From Papilionanthe hookeriana x Papilionanthe teres (Eukaryota; Streptophyta; Magnoliopsida; Asparagales; Orchidaceae), in the NCBI GenBank assembly GCA_022702705.1, contig CM040421.1, positions 56,934,740-56,998,739 of the forward strand: a DNA stretch of 64,000 nucleotides, written 5' to 3'. Below the pieces are notes generated by a model. That model did not search any database and was not told the DNA's origin. It worked only from the letters and a program-made list of their open reading frames with translations. Below are positions 1 through 12,199 of this stretch, piece after piece. The position numbers and the translations under genes were made by a program. Position 1 is the stretch's first letter, and the number at the start of each line of letters is the position of its first letter.

Positions 1-1488
1 GATCACGTAAAAATATGTTAATAAATTCATACCTATTTTTTATGAAATTGCGACTTTTAAAGAAAGGTATTTTCTTTATTTTATTGTAGGATCGAAGATT
101 TATAAGTGATGGAAGAAAAAAGCATAAAATAGAGCAAATTTGGATCGAAAATGAAGAAATACATGCAAAATGAACTAAGTCGCCGACGAGCGAAATCGAG
201 CTCGCCGACGGCGAGATTATAAAGAGAATTTCTTAAAGGTTTGCAACTACCTCGCCGACAGCTAGCCCGAGCCCCCCTACAGCGAGATCGCGCAGTTTGA
301 AGACCTTCTAGAAGCCCCGCTGACGGTGAGGTCGTTTCTCGCCGACGGCGAGACCGTTCAAAATACCAAATACGTTGAACCTGGACGCTTTTTGAAGAGG
401 TGCTTAAGTACCCCTTGGATCTTTGTCTACCTCTATAAATAGAGGACGAATTTTAGTATGTAGTGTGTTTATTTTAGCAGTCTTACAGTATTCTATTAGT
501 GTGCTTTTGAGTCTAAGTTGAAGTTTAGTGCAAGTAAGTGTAAGTTGTGAGTTAAGAAGTGTGTTGTACTAGAAGAAAAAGTCAAATGAACTTCAAGGAA
601 TCTGCTTGGGGAGAAAATTGAGATAAGTATCTTTGTTTATTGTTGTTAACTTTAAATGAAATCCATGCTTTGTTTAATTCACATGCATTCTGAGTAGTTT
701 TCTTAGTCTTTCTTCTTATTTATGAAATTATGTGAATTGATGAAATTAAATAGAAGTGCCTAATATATCAAAATAAATTGTGATGATCTTTTACTTAAAA
801 CTTAATTTACTTTCAATCTGACCAATTGAATTGTTAAAATATGTTGAATTATCAACTATAGTAAAGATTACATCTAATATCCAGGGAAGTCAAAAGCCTT
901 GGAAGGATGGTGCAAATAAATAGAGAAATATTATTTATCGGACGTAGAATTGGACATTTTAGTGTGACATACTAAAATATTCAATTTGGTCCTATTGTTT
1001 GAGGTGAAGCCTCGGAGTGAGGGGAACGTGGGAGCTCTGAAGTGGCGACAAGTATCCTTCCAGATCTAGCCATGATTCGATAATCAAGCATAGGACTAGT
1101 TAATGTTCTTTGCACCTGGACCAAAGGGAAAAGAATAGGAATGCTCCTATTTGTCATAATACAATAAAAAAATCTATGTGAATTTATCATTCACTTAAGT
1201 TTCTAAAAACAAGGGGAAGGATATTTTTTCTAAAATCTTTAAATCAACCTTATTTAAAGCGTTAGTTTACTTTAGATCTCTTTAGTTAAGTATTCTAAAT
1301 TCCGTTTACTATATTAGTAAGTAAATCATTTTAAATTTATTGATTACTAAATCTTTTAAAAGCTTCACTCGTGGGATCGATAAACGGGACTCACATGAAA
1401 TCACGTATTACTGATACGATGTGTATACTTGCGTAGAATCCACATTATACATTCCATCATAAAATTAAATATATATTAAGCGGGATCA
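1..1488 (+). mobile_element. LTR of a Ty3/gypsy element (family X), nearly complete
   Basis: The first bases, GATCACG, lack only the T of a TG start, and the sequence ends GGGATCA at 1488, giving short inverted ends TGATC/GATCA. The first 100 bases match the reverse complement of the right end of the insertion at 35884-37626: both contain ATACCTATTTTTTATGA and a nearby GGTATTTT. A TATA box (TATAAATA, 434-441) lies downstream of three copies of a CTCGCCGAC-type motif (about 180-350). The right part has the ACGATGTGTATACTTGCG block that the minus-strand copies show in reverse. A primer-binding-site-like sequence follows. This is inferred to be a 5' LTR or an LTR with a short piece of internal sequence; no coding region follows it. 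Confidence 0.75.
434..441 (+). promoter_or_regulatory. TATA box of LTR family X
   Basis: CTCTATAAATAGAGG is a plant-type TATA box inside the LTR, followed by T-rich sequence and an AG-rich leader. It is inferred to be the element's own promoter. Confidence 0.55.
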
Positions 1489-1490
1489 AG

Positions 1491-1507
1491 TTTTTGGTGT
1501 CGTTGCT
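1491..1507 (+). other. Decayed primer-binding site (tRNA-Asp type)
   Basis: TTTTTGGTGTCGTTGC directly follows the LTR end, separated by AG. It resembles the TTTTTGGCGCCGTTGCC start of Athila-like plant gypsy elements, which is complementary to tRNA-Asp; two differences are C to T. The downstream bases no longer match. Confidence 0.55.
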
Positions 1508-1535
1508 ATTTTTGTGAACATTAAAAAGTGGGGTC

Positions 1536-1612
1536 ACTGCGCAGTTTCCAAACGGTTGGAACTGCATTTTCAAAACACACCGTGCAAGAAAAGCTGCCCC
1601 AAAAGGGCCCTA
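1536..1612 (+). repeat. Degenerate right end of a Tourist-like MITE
   Basis: AAGCTGCCCCAAAAGGGCCC resembles the right terminus of the intact Tourist element at 2190-2416 (AAGCTGCCTCAAACGGACCC), followed by TAA as in that copy. No matching left end is seen. Confidence 0.35.
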
Positions 1613-1665
1613 AGTGTTAGATATGTAAATACATAAGAATTGAGTGGTATATATGTAAATCTTCC
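1612..1665 (-). repeat. Solo terminal repeat of the TTTACAT MITE family
   Basis: The sequence GTTAGATATGTAAATACATA, continuing to 1665, is the inner-to-outer right terminus seen in the MITEs at 9602-9805 and 13363-15939. No partner left end is nearby, so it is a single surviving end. Confidence 0.6.
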
Positions 1666-2186
1666 TACATTTCTATTTTTAATTCCATTCGTATTCCATT
1701 ATATCAATAATCTTTTTAACATCTGGAAGTTTTGATAAGATTAGGTAAAACTGTTTGTTTGCTGGAATATTGATGGGTAGTATTGATGATAGATACAAGC
1801 TTGATGGCTCAAGTAGGCTTGTTGGAAGCAAGATTCACCTTAATTCCGATCAACATATATTATCCACATGAATTCACACATGAAGTAATGCACTTATCGA
1901 CAATTATTGAAGGAAAAGGACAAGATGGTAAATTCTAACTTTAAGAAAATTTGTAATTTTTCTTTTTATATATATTTAAATGATAGCACTGTAGCTTTGT
2001 TGGAAAAATAAATTTATTTGATACCTTTATAAAAGGTTGGACCGAGTAAGCCTCAAAAGTTTTTCAAAATAAATTTAAAACTGTGGTTATATGTGTACAA
2101 AGGATATTAATTCGTGCACTGACATTTTACTTTAAATTAGTTTACACACATTCCTTTAGTGCCCAGTATTTGTGCACTAAGATTAC
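1666..2186. other. AT-rich intergenic DNA, nothing recognised
   Basis: No coding bias, known repeat or RNA gene seen. Confidence 0.5.
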
Positions 2187-2189
2187 TAA

Positions 2190-2416
2190 GGGTCCGTTTG
2201 AGGTAGTTTGTGCGTTTCTGAATCAGCAGTTTATTCTGAAATGTTCTTATCCTGAAACGCGGCTCTCAGGTCAACTGCGGGGTCCGACCCACAGCCTACG
2301 TGTAGTGTAAAAAAACTCAACCGTGGTAGGCGGCGTTTTCAAAAATGCATGAATCAAATAATTAGCAGGCGTTTTCAAAAATGCCGCCGCATTTATAAGC
2401 TGCCTCAAACGGACCC
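2190..2416. mobile_element. Tourist-type (PIF/Harbinger) MITE
   Basis: A 227-bp element has perfect 14-bp terminal inverted repeats GGGTCCGTTTGAGG ... CCTCAAACGGACCC that extend imperfectly inward. It is flanked by TAA on both sides (2187-2189 and 2417-2419), the 3-bp target duplication typical of PIF/Harbinger. There is no coding capacity. The inner part is GC-richer than its surroundings and contains two copies of GGCGTTTTCAAAAATGC. Mobilisation would depend on a transposase encoded elsewhere. Confidence 0.88.
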
Positions 2417-2419
2417 TAA

Positions 2420-3480
2420 TTTTTGCACTATTATCGTACTTCATAGATACAACATGTGATATTTGATCATATTTTGTTTTAATTCATTTAAAATATTTTT
2501 TATTATTTTATTTTAAATATAAAAATTTATGATTTTAAGTAGCATACTAAGCTATGATGATACAATCTTACTTTATTCATATGTATTATTTTAAGAAAGT
2601 GTTGAGAGTCAAGTTTAGAAGATACTATTGGTTAGTGTTGAGACCTTGTCTTAGGTATGTTGCTATTTTTAATTTGTTTTTGACAATCAAGATGAGCTGC
2701 ATATTTTATTAATAGATAGATTACATTATGATCATTATGTAGTGGGGATATTATCTTAAAAAATTTATAGTATTTATATCTGATATTTTGATGACATTAG
2801 TGATTGTATTTATAAAAATTTAATAAAATTAAATAAATGATTTTTTTCAAATACTTTCGAGTAATTATTTTATTTTCCCTACCTTACATGAGATGAGTCA
2901 CTTTAGTATGGTGGGTTATATATGTTTGGGTCAAGACAGTTATTTTGGTAGTATTAAAGCAATAGATTTGAAAAAATGATTTTATAATTAGAGTCATTAG
3001 AATGATTAGCAGATGAGTGGTAGAGTTTTGGATATTTAAAATTATTTTCTTATCTAATATCTTCTATGTGTATTATATTATGTCATTGCATGTGCATATC
3101 GGTAATAAATAATAAGAAATTATGAATCCTTAAGATTAGTATGTGATAGATGGATGAAGTTTCAATTAGGGTGGGGTGATACATAGCACGGTGGTAGCAA
3201 TAATGTTAATTCTTTAACTTAATTTCTTAGCTTGGTTGTCCAATTAATAGGTGGTGCTTATAATAGAATATCCCCTTTAAGAGTAGAGGATGGAGATAAA
3301 AAATCATAGTATTCTTGAGTTTCAAGCCACCTTATTTCAAGGGGGTAACAATGTTTCAAGTAGCTAAAGATGAGCCGTCCTGATTAGAGAAACCCTTTAA
3401 TAACATGTTGTATCAAGAGAACAATAAAACACTAATACTGTTTCAAATTGGTGGAGCGGTTGAGTGCTAGTGAGTAGGCC
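2420..3480. other. AT-rich intergenic DNA, nothing recognised
   Basis: No open frame, repeat family or RNA gene can be supported here. Confidence 0.5.
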
Positions 3481-3700
3481 AACAAGGAGATAACTTTTAT
3501 GGAAATTTGAATGTTATGATGCTTAGGAGCAGTTTATTGATATTTTAAAGGATTAATTTATCCCTCTATTAGCTAGATATAGATGTTGGATTATTTTTCT
3601 AGATTCATTCAAAGAAGAAAAAAAATAATACATCTTGAGATTAAGTTTACTATACTATCAAGATATGCTTCATAATCAAACAGTACTTCAAAAGAGAAGT
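3480..3700 (+). pseudogene. Possible decayed Ty3/gypsy gag relic
   Basis: With stops and frameshifts, the plus strand reads WKFECYDA, then FIPLLAR, FLDSFKEEKK and EIKFTILSRYA. This is the order and spacing of the plant gypsy gag core (…FYxxYFP…KxxEFLxL…EAKFTELSRYAP). No LTR can be paired with it. The call rests on short similarity read by eye and is weak. Confidence 0.3.
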
Positions 3701-4504
3701 ATTACAGATTTTTGGGATGACCTAAAAATAGTTTAAGATGCCTAATTGTTCTTTTTAGAAAAAAAAAATTCTTTGATTAGTGAAGATGGCAGGATTAACA
3801 AAGACTGATTTAATATATATTCAAAAATATTTAGATGTAAGCTGAAAAAGATTTGGAGGAGAATTTTCTAAAACTGGTGTTAATGGATAAAATGGCTAAT
3901 TTGGGCTATATGATTCAAAAAGAGGTTTCATAACTTTTTTGATCAAGGGTTCTTCTATGTCAATTAGTTCTCTAGTTTGTACTTTATATGAGAGAAGTCA
4001 TCAGAAGTAATGTTATTTATTTTCTTGGCAATATTTTAGGTGTTTGGTTAATCTAGCTACAAATATAACAAAATGTCAATATAATGCACTTGAGAGTAAA
4101 TCAGAGGTACAATAATAATCTTTCCAAAACCTTTTAGTAAAAGATCATCTAATAGAGATGGTGGGGGGTTAACAAAAAAAAAAGTTGGAAAAAGATAAAG
4201 AGAGAGTTTGTTGCTCTAGTCGTTACTACACTAGCTCAACCTAAAGTTTATTGTTCGACTATGTAAGAGGTTAAGGATGCATCAGAAATTATGAAAAATA
4301 CAATTTTTATCCTACACAAATAAACAAAATTTTTATTGGATTTTAAAGATAATCAACCATATTTATCTAAGAGATCTCTGATTTATTTAAGTGTTCTTCT
4401 AATTGTTTTAGCTTTTAATCTATCTAAGAGATTTTTGATTTATTTAAGTGTGCTTCTAAGTCTTAGATCACAAAGAATTTTGATAATTTTGATATTTTAA
4501 TTTG
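3701..4504. other. AT-rich DNA, nothing further recognised
   Basis: May be the rest of the gag-bearing relic, but no motif can be named. Confidence 0.35.
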
Positions 4505-5260
4505 CTAGATTGAAAGTAATGTAAAATGGATGGATAAATAAATATTATGTGAATATTATAGAGAAATTTCAGGTAAGATTCATGGAAAAATATGATTCAC
4601 CGTATTACAATATCACAGAAGCATGGAAAAGCTTAATTACAACACATATTTGAAGAAAACAATGATAAATCCATTAAAAATATTAGAAAAGTGTCTAAAA
4701 TCAAAGAATGATGTACCATTGTTGATTCTCTTTAAATTACACTGCAATACTCTCCTCACAAAGAATTTTCCTCACTTAAATCTCTAAAGTACAAGCACTA
4801 ACTCCTTTGTAAAACTCTCCTTATTATCATACAAATTCACTCATCCTAAATATATCCTAATCTATAAATGGTAATAGAAAAATATGATAATTTTACTTCT
4901 CTTTTCTATCTCTATACACACTAGCCTTTATCTCCCTCTAATTTAAACTTCAAATGTGAAGCGATGCTAATGAAATGTCATGAACTATAATCCTATTCAT
5001 CTGGGGGCTAGACTACTGGTGCGGGGGTGTTGGGACCTGGTGCTTGGGCACTGAGCACCTAGTGCAGGGATATTGAAATTTTGGGATAGTGCAAGAAAAC
5101 AATTAGTTTATTGAAGCACCTAGATACTGTACATCCGGCACCAAGGCATTAAGGAGCTGGGTCCCACTTTTCATTCTTTCTATATTTTGCACATTTTTGC
5201 TCCTCATTGAGCACTTGGGTGTTAGGTCCTTTGGGTTTTCTGACACAATGAGTTAGCTAA
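4505..5260 (-). repeat. LTR-like direct repeat, left copy
   Basis: This is a diverged direct repeat of 7345-8095. Shared landmarks include AGCATGGAAA, ACACATATTTGAAGA, AATCCATTAAAA, ATCTCTAAAGTACAAG and CTGGTGCGGGGGTGTT. Since the gag relic between the copies reads on the minus strand, this would be the 3' LTR. Endpoints are approximate. Confidence 0.65.
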
Positions 5261-7344
5261 TTGTACTAATTATATTTTAATATTTCTTATGGCTACAACA
5301 TGATTATGTATTTGATTCTCTATATTCACTATTAATTCTTCCGAAGATAATTGTTTCCTATACTTACAATTAAAAGTGAATCCATGTCAGTAAGATGGCC
5401 TTGAGTTACCACTACCTTGGTTGTTCTAATTTCCTACATTATTGGGTTGGTTGTTACCCCACTATTAGTTTTATACACCTTGGTTATTATTATTTAGTTA
5501 AAATTAGGGTGGTTCTTCCAGCCTTAGTTATAGATATTGGAATGTGGGTTTTTAGACCTTTTTTCTATAGTATTGGGTGTCTCCAAAGGAATAATTTACT
5601 TGTCCATAAGTAATATCATCACTTAATTAGAATCCTTATACAACATTAAGCTCTAAGTCATCAAATTTCTTATGAATGGCAACAGCTTCTGAAGTTTTGA
5701 TCACTAAAACTTTTGTATTATGAATATTATTTATCTTCACAAGAACAACTCACTTGGAGAAACATTGAAATTTATTTATAGCCATTTCTTTGGCCAATGA
5801 TTAGAACTTTTTTAATGATTTGGATAATAGGGATGTATCTACTTTAGCATCTATGATTCAACTTAACAATCCCACCATCACATTTTATAAAGTTTGTATA
5901 GTCAACTAGTCAGGTAGGGCAAGATGTTGGCATTTCCTAAGCAATTCTTTGATTCTCTCCCAAGCATCATGAATAAACTCACCATATAAACAGGTAAAGG
6001 ATGTGATTATTTCTATTTTTGGTAGTCTTAGATGGAGGAAAATATTTAGTAAGAATATTTGAGTTAGGACATTCTAAGAAAGGATAAACCTTGATGGTGA
6101 GGACTTCAGCCTCATCTTAGCCTTATTCCTAGTAAAGAAAGGGGAAAAACAAAGTCTAATAAGGTTATTAGAGATCTTTATACCTGATGGTGAATTTTTT
6201 TTAGAAAGATGGCTATGTGTAGGCTAGGGCCTTCTGTGAGTGATCCTTCAAACTTGTTATTTTGAAATATTTGATAAAAGCAGGGTTGACTTCAAAAGTA
6301 GTGACTTCTACAACTATGTTATTAGTACTCGAGTGACGTTCTTTTACTGTGGAATGTCATACTCCCTAGGGGGTTCTAAGGTGTTCTCCTGAGGGTTTAC
6401 CATTGTTATCAGTTTTTCTCTTAAATTTTTATGAATTTAAATTCTTTTGTCTATTTTTTTAATTTAAGTTTCAAAAGGCATTAAATTAATAGTTCCAGTT
6501 CTATGCACACAAACCTATAACTGAAGTTTAAGTGACCCTAAATTAGCATAAACACAATTACAAAGGGAGGATGTATTTAAAACAAAGTAAAACAGTATGC
6601 AAAAAGAAGAAATAAGTATAAGGAAGCACAATATTATTTAGATTTTTAATAACATCAAAAATAGTAGCAAAAGTAATAAAAAATAATTTAAAAACAAGTT
6701 TCAAGGTTAAACTCTAATTGTTCGACTAAATTCTCTTAAAATAGAAATTAAATACCTTTCCCCATCAACGGTGCAAAAATCTTAATGCTTGATATGTTAT
6801 GAAGCTCACAATAACCAGACAAGTAGATGTGTCGCTCAACCAATATACGAATTTGAGTTCATGAATCCTATAGCAACTTTTTAATTTTCATAGCATGAAA
6901 TGTTTTAGTTGACGAGTCTTAAGGTTAACATGAATGTTTGAGGTTTTTATGATTTTTTGAAGTGTCTAATCCCAATTTGCAAAACTAAAATCCCATGGAA
7001 TGAGATTAGAGTTTTTCTAACTATGCAAAAGAAAATCATACTTTTGTGAATTGAATAATTTGAATTCTCAATATTCTTTCAATTAACTTCAAAACTAATG
7101 TTATTCACTATGGACAAATCCTCTCTGTCCTCTACCAAGGTTATAAGAAGTGTTGGAAACTCATATTAATGTTAAGCTGGTTCAACTATGTAAACTTTCC
7201 CAAGAATCCTCAAGTCCTCTATTTATGTTCAATTTTTGACTGAAAATATTTCTACTTCACTAGGTTATTGGGTATTATCCTGCTTATTCTTTTATGCGAT
7301 AGATAGATGTACTATGACACAAAGGATTTTAATATTACCATTGG
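5261..7344 (-). pseudogene. Internal region of a decayed gypsy element with gag relic
   Basis: Between the two direct repeats the minus strand (about 6000 down to 5700) reads EFIHDAWERIKELLRKCQH followed by LALPD, then a degraded stretch ending in EMAINKFQ. This corresponds to the plant Athila-type gag segment (ExLxEAWERFKELLRKCPHHGxPD ... EEMASNxYQW). Several stops interrupt it. No protease, reverse transcriptase or integrase was recognised, so the roughly 2.1-kb interior is a deletion derivative or was non-autonomous. The rest of the interval is AT-rich and unassigned. Confidence 0.6.
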
Positions 7345-8095
7345 TTTGATTGAAAGTAAATTAAGATCGGAAAAATAACCAAACAACATACTATTATTCT
7401 AGAGAAATCACTGACCATATTCATGAAAAAATATGATTCATAATAATACCAATTAACAGAAGCATGGAAACACTTAGTTGCTACACATATTTGAAGAGAA
7501 CAATGAGAAATCCATTAAAACCATATGATAAGTTTTTAAAATCAAAGAATGATCAAACTAGAGTGGATTCTCCTTGAATTACACCATAATCCTCTCCTTA
7601 CAAAGAATTTTTCCTTGCTTTGATCTCTAAAGTACAAGTACTAACTCCTTTGAAAATCTCTCCCAATTCTCATTTAAGTTCACTCACACTAAATAAATCT
7701 TCAATGGTGAGAGAAAAAAATGATAATTTTGCTTCTCTTATCCATATCTTCGCACATTGGCCTTTGTCTCCCTCCAATTTAACCTATCAGATGTGAAATG
7801 ATGCTAATAAAATGTCACTAATTGTAATCCCACACATTTGGGTGTTACACAACTGGTGCGGGGGTGTTAGGACCATGTGTCTGGGTGTTGAGTACTTGGT
7901 GCGGGGATATTAAAGTATCTGGGTAGTAGGGATTAATATTAGGGCATTCATGCATCTATGCTCTGGACATCTAGCGCATGGGTGTTGAGCTGTTGACGCC
8001 CACCTTTCATCCTCTCTTTATTTTGCACATCTTAGTCCCTCATTGGGTTTCTGGGTGCTATGTTCTAGTACTTGAGTGATAGCTCTATTGATTTA
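7345..8095 (-). repeat. LTR-like direct repeat, right copy
   Basis: Partner of 4505-5260 with many small differences, implying an old insertion. With gag on the minus strand this would be the 5' LTR. Confidence 0.65.
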
Positions 8096-9600
8096 GCCAC
8101 ATCTTTCTAAATTTGTTTCCCCAATAATCTTTTGGCTTGTATCTTGCAAAAGATAACATAAACTGCTTTCATAAGCGTAAAATTTTCATTGAAGTGCAAT
8201 AAAACTCAAAACTAAATATCTCATTTACACTAAATATCACCAAGTAATGATAATGATTATGAACACTCGCATGTCCTTCTGTTACTACAATAATAGAAAA
8301 ACAGTAATATTAATAGTTATTATATCAAATAATAGCAACCTAGAGATGATAATGAGACTACAGTTGCAGGATAGTGTTAGGTTACAATGATTACTAATGG
8401 TGGTCTACGATTATTACTAATTATCATTAAATTTAATTTTTCTTCAAGTAAGTGGAATTAATTCCTAGCTTTCTCTTCTTTCACCGTTGGAAATGAGATA
8501 TTAATTATTGACTTTCAAGCGAGGCATTTTGATAAATGCAACCAACATCTCAAAAATAATTTATCTGATAGTTCATGTTTTTCTTTTGTTCATCGATTAT
8601 TTTTTCACAATTAAAGTGACCTAACAATCTTAGAATTCAATCAATGATCTTAGGCTCTTTGGATTTCTCTCATAGAGATACTTGATTCAATTCTAAGCAT
8701 GTCAAATTTGGATATCATTTAGCCCCTTAATCAATGCTTTGAATTTTCATATAAATTCGTTGGTACTTGAATCGGTTTATCTTTAGCGGCGGTATGTTAA
8801 ATCATTTAGATGTCCAGTTTGAGTATAACATTGCTAAAATTGACAGACGAATGGTCGTGAATTTATATTGTGAAAATTTTTAATTAAAGAATGACTTTAA
8901 GATTTGTGCTTTATTAAATAAATTTTTTGATGGTATATTAAATACTTAAATTAATTTTCATTCTTTTTCTTTTATAAAATACACATTTTTTGAGACTAAT
9001 GTAAAATAGTCAATAGTTATACTTGGTTAATCAAATCATAGTTTTATCCTACATTTATCTTAAGCTTAAAGTCTTCATAAAGACTAAAATTCATCTCATA
9101 TAAAGTCATATAAAGGAAATTTTCAACTCATCTATAAATTGAACTTGCTAAAAGAAGAGTTCTTCAAAAACTGAAATTATCTAATAGTGAGTTCAACTCA
9201 CACAAGAATTAAAGACATCAAAGCAAAATTTATTGTCCATTAAAATCCAATAATTGAAGTTAACCAATCATCCAAAAGCAACTCACTGATGTGATCAAGT
9301 CATGTTATCCCGAAGGAAATACCAAAAAAGTAGAATGAAGACAACGAATTAATTCACTTATCCTCTAAACCTCAAATGCCAACTAGGCATATTTATCCAT
9401 ACCTTTCAGCATAATAAAACAAAATCATTAAATAAAACCCCTGAAATAATTTTTCCATAATATCACTTCAAAATAATAATGAGGAGCTGTTGTTAAAGGT
9501 TTTTTTTATCATTTCATAACTCATTACAACTCCTCCATATTATTTGAGCTGAAGGGTTATTCCAAAGTTATACAGAAACGCCAAACAACTTGATAGTTAA
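8096..9600. other. AT-rich intergenic DNA, nothing recognised
   Basis: Long AT-rich stretch without coding signal or repeat that I can name. Confidence 0.5.
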
Positions 9601-9601
9601 A

Positions 9602-9805
9602 GGAACATTTACATGCATACCACTCAATTCTTATGTATTTACATATCTAACAACTAAACTTTAATTATTACATATATGGCCTGAAAAAGCAGTGACATTT
9701 CTTTTGTGATATGAAACATTTCTGTGGTATAAATGTAAGAAAAACGAACTCCATATATTAGATATGTAAATACATAAGAGTATGGTGATATGTATGTAAA
9801 TGCCC
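9602..9805. mobile_element. MITE of the TTTACAT family, copy 1
   Basis: The left end has CATTTACATGCATACCACTC, then ATTTACATATCTAAC. The right end carries the reverse complement (TTAGATATGTAAATACATAA ... ATGTATGTAAATGCCC). The ~50-bp imperfect terminal inverted repeats enclose about 100 bp of unrelated sequence with no coding capacity. The element lies about 150 bp upstream of the AHP TATA box. Confidence 0.75.
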
Positions 9806-9960
9806 TTTTTGTAAACAAACCAAATAGCTTAATTCAGCTTAAATCTTTATAAACCTCGTTCAAATTCACTGAACTGAACTTAATTTATATAAAAAGATAA
9901 TCAATAATAATTAATTAGTATGACAACGACGTTGGGGACTAATGGTTGATTTCAAATGTT

Positions 9961-9968
9961 TATAAATG
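9961..9968 (+). promoter_or_regulatory. Possible TATA box of the AHP gene
   Basis: TATAAATG lies about 165 bp upstream of the AHP start codon, a plausible distance for a 5' leader of roughly 140 bases. Motif-only call. Confidence 0.35.
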
Positions 9969-10131
9969 GACAGCGGGAAACTAATAGCATTTAGTATCGT
10001 TTGTCTTCTGGTCCTTTACAGGAAATCGTCCCAACTAGTGCACAGGAGAAGACAAAAACTCCTCAAATCATCTACAGGTTTTCTTCTCCAGATCAGAGAG
10101 GTTTGTGAGCCGAATCGCAGAGAGAGGGGAG

Positions 10132-11137
10132 ATGGACGTTCGTCAGCTTCAGCGCCAGTGGATTGATCTCATCTCCTCCCTTTTCCGTGAGGTCTCACAC
10201 ACACACACTCTTTCCCTCTCTCTGAGTTCATCTCTTTCCTTTTTTGTGCTGATTTTATGATCTGTTCTTTACTTTGAAGGATATCCTGGACGCGCAATTC
10301 ACGCAGCTTCAGCAGCTGCAGGACGAAAGCAATCCGGATTTCGTAGTTGAGGTTGTGACCCTGTTTTTCGAGGACTCGGAGAGGCTTCTGAATGACCTCT
10401 GCAATGTTTTGTGAGTGGATCGGTTCTCGAAATTCTCTGTGGTTTATCTATTCTGCTCTGCAACTGATCGCATCTTGGATTTGTTTTCTTTGTCAACTTA
10501 TTTTATTTTTCATCTATTCTTCCGAAGGAGCCAGCAGGTGGTGGACTTCAAGAAGGTCGACGCTCATGTTCACCAGTTAAAAGGGAGCAGCGCAAGGTAG
10601 CAAACTTTATCTTCTTCTTTCGCTCTAATTATTGAACCCATAATTGCTCCTTCTTCAACCTATATCGCCTAGTGGTTGAAGAATCATGTGTGCGTGTATT
10701 TTTATCTGAAACTCTGAACTTTTGTTACCCTGTTTCGGAGCAGCATAGGAGCGCAGAGAGTGAAGAACGCGTGCATATACTTCAGAAACAGCTGTGAGGA
10801 AGGTAACCTGGAAGGGTGAGTTGCAAAATGATGGAATCGAAACTCATGCGATATTTCTGTTTGATTAAAAGCCCCAAAGAACCGTTATTAACCGAATCAC
10901 TTTCCACAGTTGTTTCGGATGCTTGCAGCAAGTGAAGCAGGAGTACTCTCTTGTAAAGAGCAAGCTCGAAGCTCTATTCGGGGTAATTGACCATCTTTTC
11001 TTAACCAGTTTTTTTCCAGAAGCCTTTTGTCCTTCTCCATGAAAATGGACTCATTTGGATCAGATTATGCTCTCTTTGACATACTGTAGCTGGAGCAACA
11101 GATTGTGGCTGCTGGTGGGTCACTGCCAATGATGTAA
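10132..11137 (+). CDS. AHP: Histidine-containing phosphotransfer protein (AHP type), six exons
   Basis: This HPt protein relays phosphate from hybrid histidine kinases (for example cytokinin receptors) to response regulators and acts in cytosol and nucleus. Exons, each bounded by GT-AG: 10132-10191, 10280-10410, 10528-10596, 10744-10815, 10910-10982 and 11090-11137. They join in frame into 150 residues, close to the 150-157 usual for plant AHPs, and six exons is the usual layout. The phospho-acceptor is His79 in the motif HQLKGSSASIGA, followed by RVKNAC and CLQQVKQEY. The start lies in MDVRQLQRQW, matching family N termini. At exon 4 an AG one codon upstream (10739-10740) would also work; I chose the one that gives the family spacing SSASIGA. 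No damage is visible. It is not one of the pseudo-HPt forms, because the histidine is present. Neighbours are only transposon-derived DNA. Confidence 0.95.
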
Positions 11138-11400
11138 ATTTGGTACTTTTGAAGCCTGGATTTGGTGGACGGAGGAGAAAAGAAGAAGAAAAAAAAAAGT
11201 CTCTGTTTCTTTTTTTTTTTTTATGGTCTGCTAAGCTTGAGCTGTCCATGCTTTGATCTCTTCTGGCCCACCTGACTTGGGGGGAAGCATCTCTTTTCTC
11301 TATTTTTTTCCTCTTCACTGCCACTCACTCTCTTTATTCCTCCATTATGAAGCTCAAGATAGTCTATAGAACCTCTGGATGTACTGTTATCTATTGTTTA
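11138..11400 (+). other. Probable 3' UTR of the AHP gene
   Basis: Follows the TAA at 11135-11137 and is GC-richer than the distal intergenic DNA. The poly(A) site cannot be fixed from sequence alone. Confidence 0.45.
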
Positions 11401-12110
11401 ATGTTATGTGGTCACTAACTTTTGTGGTATGTTGTAATTTTTTAAGTTATGTGGTGATTGACTATTGAGACTTGTTTGTATCTATCAAGGATGGGAATTT
11501 GAGTGAAATTACATTAAAAAAAATGATCAGAAGCTCAAATCAATGACTGATTTTGGCTATTAATTAACTCTTGATAGACTTTACATTTCATTTCATTTCC
11601 TTAAGATAAAGCCTTTTGAAAAAATAATAATAGGACAAGTAATTCAAATAAAGCCTTCTGAAATGTTGCGGTGGTTGTCATATTCATGGCTCTTTAGCTT
11701 TGCTGCAGCCACTAATTTGGCTATAGAAAATACGTTTGGTCGATAAATCTGTTTGAATATGCGCACGCTGTGTCTTCATCGGCTCCACTTTGATTATTAA
11801 CTTTAAAATTTTGAAAAGTAACTAATCTATTTGAAACAGCTACAGTTGTGAAGGCCTCACAGAAAAAAATTATTGTTCAAAAAAATTATGATAATTATTT
11901 TAAATTTATTTTATTTTCGGAAAGTCTGAACCACCGCATTGAAGACCATTTGAAGGGAAAGTTCAATAACTATTATCAAAATCAGTTGGTTGTGAGACGC
12001 ATGATAATCAAATACTTACGAATGTTTACTAGCTATCTATGTAATATTTGATCTGTGATTGATTTTCTTGTTAATGAGGGAGGAGTTGACATGGAGATTA
12101 ATATAGAGAT
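11401..12110. other. AT-rich intergenic DNA, nothing recognised
   Basis: No supported feature. Confidence 0.45.
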
Positions 12111-12199
12111 CGAGTTCGATCAAATTCTTTTTTCTCTATTTAATCATTACTTCAAAAAATCATCAAATTGTACATGCTCAAGGACATGTTGGATCTTAA

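Noticed and set aside
2083..2310. 75-codon plus-strand frame
   Set aside because: Half of it lies inside the Tourist MITE and it has no coding signature.
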